A stretch of 64,000 nt of DNA from Deltaproteobacteria bacterium (GTDB taxonomy: Bacteria; Desulfobacterota; Dissulfuribacteria; Dissulfuribacterales; QOAL01). How positions within the stretch are numbered: position 1 is the first letter of the stretch; every line of letters begins with the position of its first letter. The position numbers were made by a program, and so were the translations under genes. Below the pieces are notes generated by a model. That model was given only the letters and a program-made list of their open reading frames with translations. It did no database searches and was not told the DNA's origin. The stretch spans positions 1 through 64,000 of the forward strand of contig JALSNW010000040.1 in NCBI GenBank assembly GCA_026986785.1, in the 5' to 3' direction. Shown here one piece after another: positions 18,083 to 25,463 of this stretch.

Positions 18083-18697
18083 ATGAAGATACCCAAAATT
18101 TTTTCTTATACAGCGGTCCTGTTGGTCTTTCTTGGGAGTATATCTACTTCAGCATACTGCTGTGTAGGACGAATACTCACTGTTGCCATAGACAACTCCG
18201 TTGATCAAAAGGTTGTGGGGACGGTGCTGGCAATCTTTATTAACGAGCGGACAGGAACTACAGTGGATTTGATCCCTTGCAAGGATATTTCATCGTGTAA
18301 GGACATGGTCAAAAATGGAGATGCTGATATCTTTATCGACTATATCGGACAGGCGAGTTTGGAGATAGGTGATGCCAGCAAGGCCTCCAGTCCACAGGAG
18401 ATATATTCCCTGGTCAAGCAATATTTTTTACACAATTATTCCATGGTATGGCTTAAACCCTTTGGCTATCATGGTCCGTTGGGTACACTCCCAAAACCTG
18501 GATTTGGCCAAGGGTCTTTGGCAGCCCCGGTTACTTCCAGCAGGGTCCTCGATCAGTTCCCTATCTTGGATAGAGTCATCAATAAACTAAGTGGCAAGCT
18601 CGACGATGAATGTCTGAAAAAGCTTGTTCAGGATTCCAAGGCCGGAGACAACGAGACGGTCATAAAGAAATTTCTCCGGGACAGAAATCTCATATAG
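18083..18697 (+). CDS. Periplasmic OpuAC-like solute-binding protein (orphan)
   Basis: This is an exported protein of about 204 residues. CAGGAGG lies 10 bases upstream of ATG 18083, and a signal peptide covers residues 1-28. The mature part begins ILTVAIDNSVDQKVVGTVLAIFI, the type I lobe of glycine-betaine/osmoprotectant-binding proteins. It continues with the diagnostic-looking GDADIFIDYIGQ segment. It is shorter than usual OpuAC proteins (about 270-300), so one lobe is reduced. No ABC permease or ATPase gene is near, so it may be a sensor or scavenger. It starts a plus-strand run that continues, with short gaps, to 34103. Confidence 0.7.
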   Translation: MKIPKIFSYTAVLLVFLGSISTSAYCCVGRILTVAIDNSVDQKVVGTVLAIFINERTGTTVDLIPCKDISSCKDMVKNGDADIFIDYIGQASLEIGDASKASSPQEIYSLVKQYFLHNYSMVWLKPFGYHGPLGTLPKPGFGQGSLAAPVTSSRVLDQFPILDRVINKLSGKLDDECLKKLVQDSKAGDNETVIKKFLRDRNLI

Positions 18698-18909
18698 CCA
18701 AATTTGACCTTTTCATCATCCTTTTGTTGATTATTTCTCCTGAGTTAATGTCCACAGATCCCATGATCTCCACATATTCTGAGGGGTGTTTATTATGGGG
18801 GAGTTCATCTTGACAATGTAGGTCTTGTCTGAGAAAATGCCCGTATTTAGGAATTTATACACTTGTTTATGTGAAATTTTTTGCCAGGCGTTTTATTAGG
18901 ATCTTTGCC

Positions 18910-19836
18910 ATGAAATCTTACAGAAGGCCCTTTTTCTTTTTGGCAGCCATGGTTGCTGCCTTTTTAATATCAGGTTGCAAAAACAGGACACAGACGCCTG
19001 GACTCAGCGATGAGAGACCCATTCGTATAGGCTTCATGATCTGTGACAGCCGAGAGCAGTCCCAAGCAAGATTTGCACCACTGACTGCCTACCTTTCTGA
19101 AAAGACAGGTCGAAAGTTTGAGATGGTACTGGCAAATACCTATGAATTTGAGAGGTTGGCCAGGCAGAAAAAGGTGGATTTTGTCCATGTCAATTCAATA
19201 ATTGCAGTGGATCTCAACAAGAAATTTGGTCTAAAGCTTCTCGCTGTCGACGTGCGTGGTAGAAATGGATACAAGGCGACAGGAACTATCATTTCAAGGA
19301 AAGGCAGTGGTATCAAGACAATCGATGATATGCATGGCAAGAGTATGATCTTTGGTCCTGCATTAGCACCATTCGGCTATATGGCACAATATGCCTTGCT
19401 CCTCAGACATGGTTTCAATCCTGAGACAGATTTTTCTTATTATGCAATCCCTAGCGGTGCGGCAAAGCACGAGAAAGTCATCTATGGTGTCTATTTTGGT
19501 AAATTCGACGTGGGTGCTGCCCCAAGGATCGATCTGGACAAGATGATTAGGGAACACAAAGTCAGAAAATCCGACTTTAATGTCATAGCCGAAAGTATTC
19601 CCATGCCATATTGTACTATTGGTGTGATGCCGGGCGTGGACCCAAAACTCAGCCAACAGGTATTGGACCTGCTCCTTAACCTGAAGAAAGACGAGACCGT
19701 CCTAGTGGATGGCGAGGTGCTCAAGGTGTTGAAACGCATGTGGGTGGATGGCTTTGTCAAGGCTGTAGACAAAGAATATGATCCCATCCGTGAAAGATTG
19801 AAGCTGTGTAATATGGCTCCATATCGCAAGGACTGA
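18910..19836 (+). CDS. PhnD-like periplasmic substrate-binding lipoprotein (orphan)
   Basis: This protein of about 308 residues has a lipoprotein signal ending FLISGC near residue 22. It belongs to the phosphate/phosphite/phosphonate binding-protein family: IRIGFMICDSREQSQARFAPL at the mature start, LTAYLSEKTG, then the central FVHVNSIIAVDLNKK and MHGKSMIFGPALAPFGY. I chose ATG 18910 with TTAGGA upstream; a GTG at 18871 would add 13 residues before the signal. PhnD homologues also bind other small anions or act as sensor domains. No cognate permease is encoded here. It pairs with the OpuAC-like gene as a second stand-alone binding protein upstream of the sulfur-carrier operon. Confidence 0.8.
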   Translation: MKSYRRPFFFLAAMVAAFLISGCKNRTQTPGLSDERPIRIGFMICDSREQSQARFAPLTAYLSEKTGRKFEMVLANTYEFERLARQKKVDFVHVNSIIAVDLNKKFGLKLLAVDVRGRNGYKATGTIISRKGSGIKTIDDMHGKSMIFGPALAPFGYMAQYALLLRHGFNPETDFSYYAIPSGAAKHEKVIYGVYFGKFDVGAAPRIDLDKMIREHKVRKSDFNVIAESIPMPYCTIGVMPGVDPKLSQQVLDLLLNLKKDETVLVDGEVLKVLKRMWVDGFVKAVDKEYDPIRERLKLCNMAPYRKD

Positions 19837-19899
19837 TGGTTGCTTTCATGTCCATTTGACTGTGAATAGTTGTTTTTGAATCCAGACCGGTAACGAATC

Positions 19900-20412
19900 A
19901 TGAAATTTTTTCATTACTCTTTTTTCTCGCTTCTTTATGTCCTTTTTTTCTTACTTCCATCCCAAGCCTCTGCCCATGGGGATATCTCGAAATATCCACC
20001 AGCCGTTCAGATACTCCAATATAAGATGGCCCTTTTCATGAATCCAGACGATCTGGAAACCAAGAACAGGTTGGCCATTGCTTACTGGTTGGACGGTCAG
20101 ATGGATGAGGCCCAGAAGCAGTTCGGGCAGGTCCTGGGCAAGGACCCCAGGAATTTCAATGCACTTGATGGCATGGGCCTTGTGTATTTGAAAAAGGGGA
20201 AGCCTGAGATTGCCATGGAATATTTTGAAAAGGCGGAGCAGATAAATCCCTCAGATGTCCTTGTACATGTTCACAAGGCATTGACGTATGCAAAGCTGAA
20301 AAAAACAGAGGAGGCCAACAAGGAATTTGAAAGGGCAAGGTCTCTGGCAAGAGGTCCCATCCAGCAGAAGAAGATAAAAGATGAGATAAAACTGCTTTCA
20401 AAGACAAGATAA
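19900..20412 (+). CDS. Periplasmic TPR protein
   Basis: This 170-residue exported protein has a signal peptide (residues 1-25, cleavage after SQASA) and about three tetratricopeptide repeats, for example LDGQMDEAQKQFGQVLGKDP and KGKPEIAMEYFEKAEQINP. TPR proteins are protein-protein scaffolds, and no catalytic motif is visible. It is 15 bases upstream of a secreted beta-helix gene and should be co-expressed with it. A second TPR gene and a TPR-barrel fusion occur further along the same strand, so TPR scaffolding is a theme of this region. The partner is unknown. Confidence 0.85.
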   Translation: MKFFHYSFFSLLYVLFFLLPSQASAHGDISKYPPAVQILQYKMALFMNPDDLETKNRLAIAYWLDGQMDEAQKQFGQVLGKDPRNFNALDGMGLVYLKKGKPEIAMEYFEKAEQINPSDVLVHVHKALTYAKLKKTEEANKEFERARSLARGPIQQKKIKDEIKLLSKTR

Positions 20413-20427
20413 AAAAGGGGAGTCCCT

Positions 20428-21417
20428 ATGTTTATATCCGGCTGGAAGAACCCAATAATTACAATCTTAATATTTAGTCTTATTGTTTTGACGTTCTCTG
20501 CTTGCTGTTTTGCTGGTCAACTCGTAGTGGATAGGACAGAAATAGGCAAAGACACGGTTTGGCAGGGGCATGTCTTGGTAAAAGGCGATGTAAGGGTTAA
20601 GAAGGGGGCTACTCTCATTATAATGCCAGGTACTACTGTGGCATTTGAAAAGATCAAGAAGTTTGGTCCAGAAAAGCTCAGCCTCGACAAAAAAAATCAT
20701 TTTCCCCGGGCAGAACTCATTATAAGGGGACGGCTTTTGGCCCAGGGCCTTCCCGATAAGGTTATTGTCTTTACCAGTGCGGAGAAAAACCCTTCTGTTG
20801 CTGACTGGGGTGCTGTCAATTTTATTGGTAGCAAGGATAATATAATGGAATACTGCGATATAAGTTATGGTCATACCCCAGTTCATTGTCATTCCGCTCA
20901 AGTCACAGTCACCCATTGCACATTCCACGATAATGGAGTGGCCATTGGCTTCAAGAACATAAAGGGTGTAGAGCTTAAATGCGTTGTGTCTGTCCTTTAC
21001 AACAAGTTCTGGAACAATGGCGGTGGTATTCTAATAGGCGGTGGCACCAGCCCTGTGGTATCCCACAATGACATCATAGGAAATAAATTTTTTGGCATTT
21101 TTGCCAAAAAAAGTGGTGTCTGTGCTATTCGTTTTAACAATATAGTCCGAAACGGTAAGGGGATAATCCTCTATTCCGTCAGGGATCTTATTATTAGGGA
21201 TAACAATATTGCTAATAATCTCGATTATAATATCTCCCTGCTGGAAGGCCAGGAACAGGATGTTGATGCCCAGGGCAACTGGTGGGGCAGTATTGATCCA
21301 TCCAAGATAAGGCGCCTCATAAGGGATGCTGCCAGTGATCAGTCATTGGGAAAAGTGGATTTCACCAATTTTGTCTCCGCTCCTGTACCTGGAGCAGGTA
21401 TTCTCTTAAGTGATTAG
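20428..21417 (+). CDS. Secreted right-handed beta-helix protein
   Basis: This 329-residue exported protein has a signal peptide over residues 1-30 (cleavage near CCFAG). The N-terminal cap VWQGHVLVKGDVRVKKGA is followed by the strand-turn pattern LIIMPGTTVAF, then beta-helix coils (MEYCDISYGHT, HCTFHDNGVAIG, NIVRNGKGIIL) and the family's terminal NWWGS motif. GGGGAG lies well placed before the ATG. No active-site residues are recognisable. It sits between two TPR genes and directly upstream of the YedE operon. It could be a scaffold in the periplasm or at the cell surface, or bind glycans; this is inference. Confidence 0.87.
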   Translation: MFISGWKNPIITILIFSLIVLTFSACCFAGQLVVDRTEIGKDTVWQGHVLVKGDVRVKKGATLIIMPGTTVAFEKIKKFGPEKLSLDKKNHFPRAELIIRGRLLAQGLPDKVIVFTSAEKNPSVADWGAVNFIGSKDNIMEYCDISYGHTPVHCHSAQVTVTHCTFHDNGVAIGFKNIKGVELKCVVSVLYNKFWNNGGGILIGGGTSPVVSHNDIIGNKFFGIFAKKSGVCAIRFNNIVRNGKGIILYSVRDLIIRDNNIANNLDYNISLLEGQEQDVDAQGNWWGSIDPSKIRRLIRDAASDQSLGKVDFTNFVSAPVPGAGILLSD

Positions 21418-21504
21418 AATAACAAGATATACTGGCAAATGTCTCCATGTTTGTCAGTTGTTGTCTCTCTGATCTTCGCCGTAAAGATATAGGAGAATAG
21501 AGAA

Positions 21505-22041
21505 GTGGACCGGTTTTACAAGATCAATATAGCAGTGCTTTTGGTGCTCAGTGTTATTACAGTAGGTATGTTGGTCCAGCATGAGATTGAAGTCCAAGGC
21601 AGTGTTAATCCGAAATTTACAAAAAAGGCTATCCTCAAAAGAAAGTACGAAAAACAAATGGCCAGAAATGCCTGGCTTTATGGCAAGGTCATATCTCTTC
21701 AGAAAGCTGGGCAGTCAGTACAGGCTATTGAAGAATTGAGAAAGATAATGGCCAACAATCCCTCTGACGCTTATGCCTCGGTACTTCTTGGCAGGCTCTA
21801 TTACCAACAAGGCCGCCTTGCCGATGCTATCCATAGTTACCGCAAGGCAGTTCAGAAGGACCCAGACTATGTGGATAAAAAGACCCCGCTCTATATAGGT
21901 GACGAGATCATGGAGCTCATTTCAAATGCAAGGGGAAAACTGAATAGGGAAAAGAGATTAAAGCCCAACGACACCAAGATCCAGACCGCCATCAATGACA
22001 TCTATTATCTGCAGAGGAGAATAGCAGGAGGTTGTGAATAG
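21505..22041 (+). CDS. Membrane-anchored TPR protein
   Basis: This 178-residue protein starts with GTG (AGGAG nine bases upstream). One N-terminal membrane segment (IAVLLVLSVITVGMLV) anchors it, with the rest predicted outside the cytoplasm. Two TPR-like repeats follow (AGQSVQAIEELRKIMANNP and QGRLADAIHSYRKAVQKDP). The C-terminus is helical with alternating charges. Its last eight bases overlap the YedE start, so it is translationally coupled to the permease. It is probably an assembly or docking factor for the YedE/beta-helix system, which is inference from position only. Confidence 0.8.
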   Translation: MDRFYKINIAVLLVLSVITVGMLVQHEIEVQGSVNPKFTKKAILKRKYEKQMARNAWLYGKVISLQKAGQSVQAIEELRKIMANNPSDAYASVLLGRLYYQQGRLADAIHSYRKAVQKDPDYVDKKTPLYIGDEIMELISNARGKLNREKRLKPNDTKIQTAINDIYYLQRRIAGGCE

Positions 22042-23125
22042 GCCTGTGGTGAAGAAACTTCTGGATATCTCGATTATCACAGGTATATTGCTGGGCTCAG
22101 GCTGTGTGTTGCTCACCCTCTTGGGCAATCCAGTCAATTCTGGGATATGCCTGTCCTGTTTCCTGGAAAATCTTGCAGGTGCCATGCAGCTTCATGACCA
22201 CGTGAGGATGAGCTATTTGCGGCCAGAACTCATTGGTTTTGTGTTGGGTTCCTTTGTGATGGCCATTGTGACAAAGCGTTTTCGCGTCACTGGAGGTTCT
22301 TCTCCTGTAATACGGTTCTTTCTTGGTTTTTTTATCATCGTAGGCTGTGCTGTTTTCATCGGTTGTCCCATCAAGATGATCCAGAGATTGGGTGCAGGAG
22401 ATCTGACTGCTGTGGCTGCTCTTCTGGGTCTAATGGTGGGGGTTTGGTTGGGTGCAAGATATATCAGGGCGGGGGTCCATCTGGACAGGGAGAAAGAATT
22501 ACCCAAGATCAATGGATATGTGTTCCCTGTGTTTGCCTTGCTTCTTTTGATCTTTCTTCTCGTCAGGCCATCTTTCATAATCTTTGGACAGACAGGGCCA
22601 GCTGCTCGGCATGCGCCCATTTTTTGGTCATTGGCCATCAGCTTTGTCATTGGATGCTCGGCTCAGAGATCAGGGCTGTGTATTACAGGTGGATTCAGGA
22701 ATATGTTTCTGGTCAAAGAGCCAACCCTTCTCATGGGGGTAATAGCTGCCTTTGGTTCTGCGTTGCTTCTAAGCATGGTTACAGGCCAGTTTCATCTCGG
22801 GTTAAATGGGCAACCGGCTTCCCATACTGAACATGCATGGACATTTATAGCAATGTTATTAGTGGGGTTTGCCTCTGTTATCATAGATGGATGTCCATTT
22901 AGACAGGTGATAAAGGCAGGGCAAGGAGATGTAGATGCCGCTATAACCTGCCTCGGGATGCTTTCAGGGGCGGCCTTGGCAATTGGTTGGTCCATAAGGT
23001 CAACGTCTGCAGGTACCACTTTTAGCGGTAGGATAGCGGTATTGCTTGGTCTTATTGTTTGTGTCGTCGTTGTATTATATTATCGTAGGCCCATAATAAA
23101 GAGGCCAGACAGGCAAACACATTAA
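22034..23125 (+). CDS. yedE: YedE-family sulfur/selenium transporter
   Basis: This 363-residue inner-membrane protein has about nine to ten hydrophobic segments. It is a duplicated YeeE/YedE fold with both signature half-sites, GCPIKMIQRLGAGD and GCPFRQVIKAGQGD, plus cysteine-containing SGICLSC and RSGLCITGG. YeeE imports thiosulfate through conserved cysteines; YedE homologues are proposed selenium transporters and commonly neighbour YedF (TusA plus DUF3343). The next gene is indeed DUF3343-like. GTG 22034 has AGGAGG immediately upstream and overlaps the preceding TPR gene. The substrate is a reduced sulfur or selenium compound by inference; sequence cannot decide which. Confidence 0.9.
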   Translation: MNRPVVKKLLDISIITGILLGSGCVLLTLLGNPVNSGICLSCFLENLAGAMQLHDHVRMSYLRPELIGFVLGSFVMAIVTKRFRVTGGSSPVIRFFLGFFIIVGCAVFIGCPIKMIQRLGAGDLTAVAALLGLMVGVWLGARYIRAGVHLDREKELPKINGYVFPVFALLLLIFLLVRPSFIIFGQTGPAARHAPIFWSLAISFVIGCSAQRSGLCITGGFRNMFLVKEPTLLMGVIAAFGSALLLSMVTGQFHLGLNGQPASHTEHAWTFIAMLLVGFASVIIDGCPFRQVIKAGQGDVDAAITCLGMLSGAALAIGWSIRSTSAGTTFSGRIAVLLGLIVCVVVVLYYRRPIIKRPDRQTH

Positions 23126-23143
23126 GTTGATGGAGTAGGTTCG

Positions 23144-23692
23144 ATGATCAAGTGGTTCAGGAAGAAGAAGAAAAAGGTCGATAGCAAGTCCAATAAGGCC
23201 AATCGCGGGCTTCTCATATTTGCCCATCCAACTACGGTTATTGCAGTAGAGGAACTTTTGAGAGACGAGGGCTATGAAATCAGGGTGGTCAGCCCTCCAC
23301 CATCTTACAGGACAGGCTGCGATCTCAGTGTCGAGATACCGCTGGAATCTGAGGCAGCCATAGTGGAACTACTGCATTCCGTAGGCCTTTCTCCCATGGA
23401 TGTGGTGCCTATTACCTCTGAGGGTATGGAGCCACTTCAGTTTGTGCGGGTGAAGGATTTTGGAAGATATCTCATGGTCAGGGCCGCTAACATGAAGATG
23501 ACTGTCGATAAGGAGACAAAAGAGATAGTGAATATTTCAGGAGGAGGTTGTCCTGACGTACCTTTTTTGGCTACCTCCATGCTGGGCAAACGGCTTAGCG
23601 ATGCACCGGATCCTGGGGAGGTTGGCTTTTCGCTCTGTGCCTATTCCCTCAATACTGCCCGGGAAGAGATCATAAGGCTTATAGGAGATTAG
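23144..23692 (+). CDS. DUF3343-like putative sulfur/selenium-handling protein
   Basis: This is a 182-residue protein. After a very basic N-terminus (FRKKKKKVDSKSNK) the segment GLLIFAHPTTVIAVEELL to GYEIRVVSPPPSYRTGCD matches the DUF3343 pattern, including its conserved cysteine. The C-terminal half is longer than usual DUF3343 proteins (about 80-90 residues) and has two more cysteine motifs, GGGCPDVP and SLCAYSLN. I do not recognise that part. DUF3343 occurs in YedF, linked in the literature to selenium metabolism. The TusA domain of YedF is missing. It lies 18 bases after yedE and 5 bases before the next gene. A role in accepting a persulfide or selenide is plausible. Confidence 0.65.
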   Translation: MIKWFRKKKKKVDSKSNKANRGLLIFAHPTTVIAVEELLRDEGYEIRVVSPPPSYRTGCDLSVEIPLESEAAIVELLHSVGLSPMDVVPITSEGMEPLQFVRVKDFGRYLMVRAANMKMTVDKETKEIVNISGGGCPDVPFLATSMLGKRLSDAPDPGEVGFSLCAYSLNTAREEIIRLIGD

Positions 23693-23697
23693 AGGCC

Positions 23698-24561
23698 ATG
23701 TTGCTGCTTGCAGGTAGTGTCCCTGTGGACAAGATGAACCTTCAAATAGGTCCCATCGATTTTTCACCTGAAGGTATTGAAGTCGATGGCTCAAAACTGC
23801 CGATCAACAGGGGCAACGAGGCCATGATGACTGCTGCTTGTCAGGTATGTGAACTCCTCGGTCTTGAAAGACCGATTGGGTTAATTGCTGGAGACATAGG
23901 CAAGAGGGCAGGCAGTGAGGCTATATACCATTATCTTATGGAGAATCTGCCTTCTATGGATGTGGATGTAATGACACTCCATTACGTTATGCCAGATCTT
24001 AAACTCAATAAAAAGGTATTGGAATCTATAAAGAAAATGGTACGAAGACCCATCCTCATTGCTGATGCAGGTTCCATGTATGTGGCCAAGGCTGGAGGAG
24101 ATGCCTCTTTTTACGACGTCTTCACTCCAGATATCGGAGAGTTGGCCTTTCTGGCTGATGAAAAAGCGGATCATCCTGCCTTTACAAGGGGGGCAATCTT
24201 TCACATGGAAGACGATGTTACAGAATTGATTAGAAGGGCCTATTCTACTGGCAATGCCCCTTCTACCTTATTCGTTAAGGGCAGGGTCGATTATATATGT
24301 CATAACGGGGAGATTGTTGAGGCTATAGAAGAACCCGCTATAGAGACTATGGAGCCAGTGGGCGGGACAGGAGACCTAATAACCGGTATGATAAGCGGCC
24401 TGATATATGCTGGCAGGGACCCTGTTGATGCCTGCATAATTGCAGGCAGGGCCAACAGAAGGGCAGGGCAGCTATCGAACCCCACGCCTGCTACCCAGAT
24501 AGCGGAAATTATCAAGTTTATACCAGAGGCCCTATCAGAAGTGTTGGAGACATCAGGATAA
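23698..24561 (+). CDS. Ribokinase-fold ATP-binding protein, NAD(P)H-hydrate dehydratase-like
   Basis: This is a 287-residue cytosolic protein of the ribokinase superfamily, closest in pattern to the C-terminal (NnrD/NAXD) half of YjeF. FTPDIGELAFLAD corresponds to the TPxxGE motif and GGTGDLITGMISGLI to the phosphate-binding/catalytic GTGD motif. N-terminal glycine-rich and GDIGKRAGSE segments fit the nucleotide fold. The N-terminal epimerase half of YjeF is absent. Its position inside a sulfur-carrier operon suggests it phosphorylates or dehydrates a pathway intermediate rather than repairing NAD(P)H hydrates, but that is inference. AGAGG precedes the ATG, and the stop is three bases from the next gene. 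Confidence 0.7.
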   Translation: MLLLAGSVPVDKMNLQIGPIDFSPEGIEVDGSKLPINRGNEAMMTAACQVCELLGLERPIGLIAGDIGKRAGSEAIYHYLMENLPSMDVDVMTLHYVMPDLKLNKKVLESIKKMVRRPILIADAGSMYVAKAGGDASFYDVFTPDIGELAFLADEKADHPAFTRGAIFHMEDDVTELIRRAYSTGNAPSTLFVKGRVDYICHNGEIVEAIEEPAIETMEPVGGTGDLITGMISGLIYAGRDPVDACIIAGRANRRAGQLSNPTPATQIAEIIKFIPEALSEVLETSG

Positions 24562-24564
24562 GTT

Positions 24565-24828
24565 ATGGCAAGAGTTATTATCCCATCCCCTTTGAGAAGA
24601 TATACGGAAAACAGACGGGAGATATTCATTGATGCCCCCGATCTGGCAAACACAATGGAAAGATTGTTTGATCGTTATAATGGATTATGCATTGTGCGTG
24701 AACAGCCAGCATTGCTTTCAATCTTTATAAACGGCCAGCTGGTGAAGACAAATCAAGACGAATGGAGCCATATAGGTCTTGAGAAGGATGACGAAGTTTC
24801 TTTGATTATTCCCATAGCTGGAGGATGA
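24565..24828 (+). CDS. Ubiquitin-like sulfur-carrier protein (ThiS/MoaD/CysO-like)
   Basis: This 87-residue beta-grasp protein ends exactly in Gly-Gly (PIAGG). A family-typical run precedes it: SIFINGQLV, then GLEKDDEVSLIIPIAGG. The N-terminal PSPLRRYTENRREIFI matches the MoaD/CysO start. Such proteins are adenylated at the terminal glycine by an E1-like enzyme, converted to a thiocarboxylate and used as sulfur donor. The cognate E1 is probably the product of 28350-29072. No C-terminal extension needs removal, as in CysO. The stop overlaps the JAMM gene start (ATGATGG). Chemistry is inferred from family; the acceptor is unknown. Confidence 0.88.
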   Translation: MARVIIPSPLRRYTENRREIFIDAPDLANTMERLFDRYNGLCIVREQPALLSIFINGQLVKTNQDEWSHIGLEKDDEVSLIIPIAGG

Positions 24829-25394
24829 TGGAAAAAAATCAGATAACCAACCTGTCACATCTAAAAGAGATACTTTTGCCCACTGATCTTTGGCAGGAGA
24901 TCAAGTCCCACTGTAGGAGGAAACTGGCAGGTGAATATCTGCCTGGGGAAACCGAGGTGAAAAGGGCCTATGGCCTGCTTGCTGGCAAGGTACACGACCA
25001 AGTGGCTTTGGTGGAGAAGATCTTCATCTTCAAGAAGAATGCCCGTATGATCGAACCACTCAAGACCTACATGGACAATGTCATGGCCAAATATGCAGTG
25101 GCCTCCAAGACACCCCTCTCCCAAAGAGGCTGGATCACCGATCCGGAAGAACTAAGGAAGTGTTATGATATGTGTGACGGTAAAGGACTGCTGGCAATAG
25201 GCACATATCACATGCACATTGTCCCTTGGGACCATGACCCCCTCCGGGATACACCTACCAAGTTGGACATGGTCCTGGCAAAAAACACCAATATGTATTG
25301 CTTCATCGTCTCTTTGGTCGATCCATCGAAACCCATAATAAGGGCCTTTTACGAAGGTATGAAAGAACAAGAGGTCCCCATTGTCTTTACTTGA
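24825..25394 (+). CDS. JAMM/Mov34-like metalloprotease, divergent
   Basis: This 189-residue protein carries the JAMM core: GLLAG in the second strand, then TYHMH as the HxH metal pair and PTKLD as the downstream P-S/T-x-x-D aspartate. There are 16 residues between the second histidine and the aspartate, longer than the usual ten, so a loop is inserted. The position normally holding the catalytic glutamate (Glu-x-x-Gly-Leu-Leu) appears to be arginine (RAYGLL). In CysO systems the partner Mec+ releases an amino acid from the carrier C-terminus; a related role is likely if the site is active. It overlaps the carrier gene. The family assignment is fair, activity uncertain. Confidence 0.72.
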   Translation: MMEKNQITNLSHLKEILLPTDLWQEIKSHCRRKLAGEYLPGETEVKRAYGLLAGKVHDQVALVEKIFIFKKNARMIEPLKTYMDNVMAKYAVASKTPLSQRGWITDPEELRKCYDMCDGKGLLAIGTYHMHIVPWDHDPLRDTPTKLDMVLAKNTNMYCFIVSLVDPSKPIIRAFYEGMKEQEVPIVFT

Positions 25395-25463
25395 CCCCCT
25401 GTTGGATAGAGGCGGCTATGTCCCTTGAAGGGGTAAGATCACGAAGGATTTGGAAAAGAAACC

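Noticed and set aside
21014-21052. GGCGGTGG stretches resembling an RfaH ops element
   Set aside because: They are Gly-Gly codons inside the beta-helix gene, not upstream of any polysaccharide operon, and do not match the full ops pattern.
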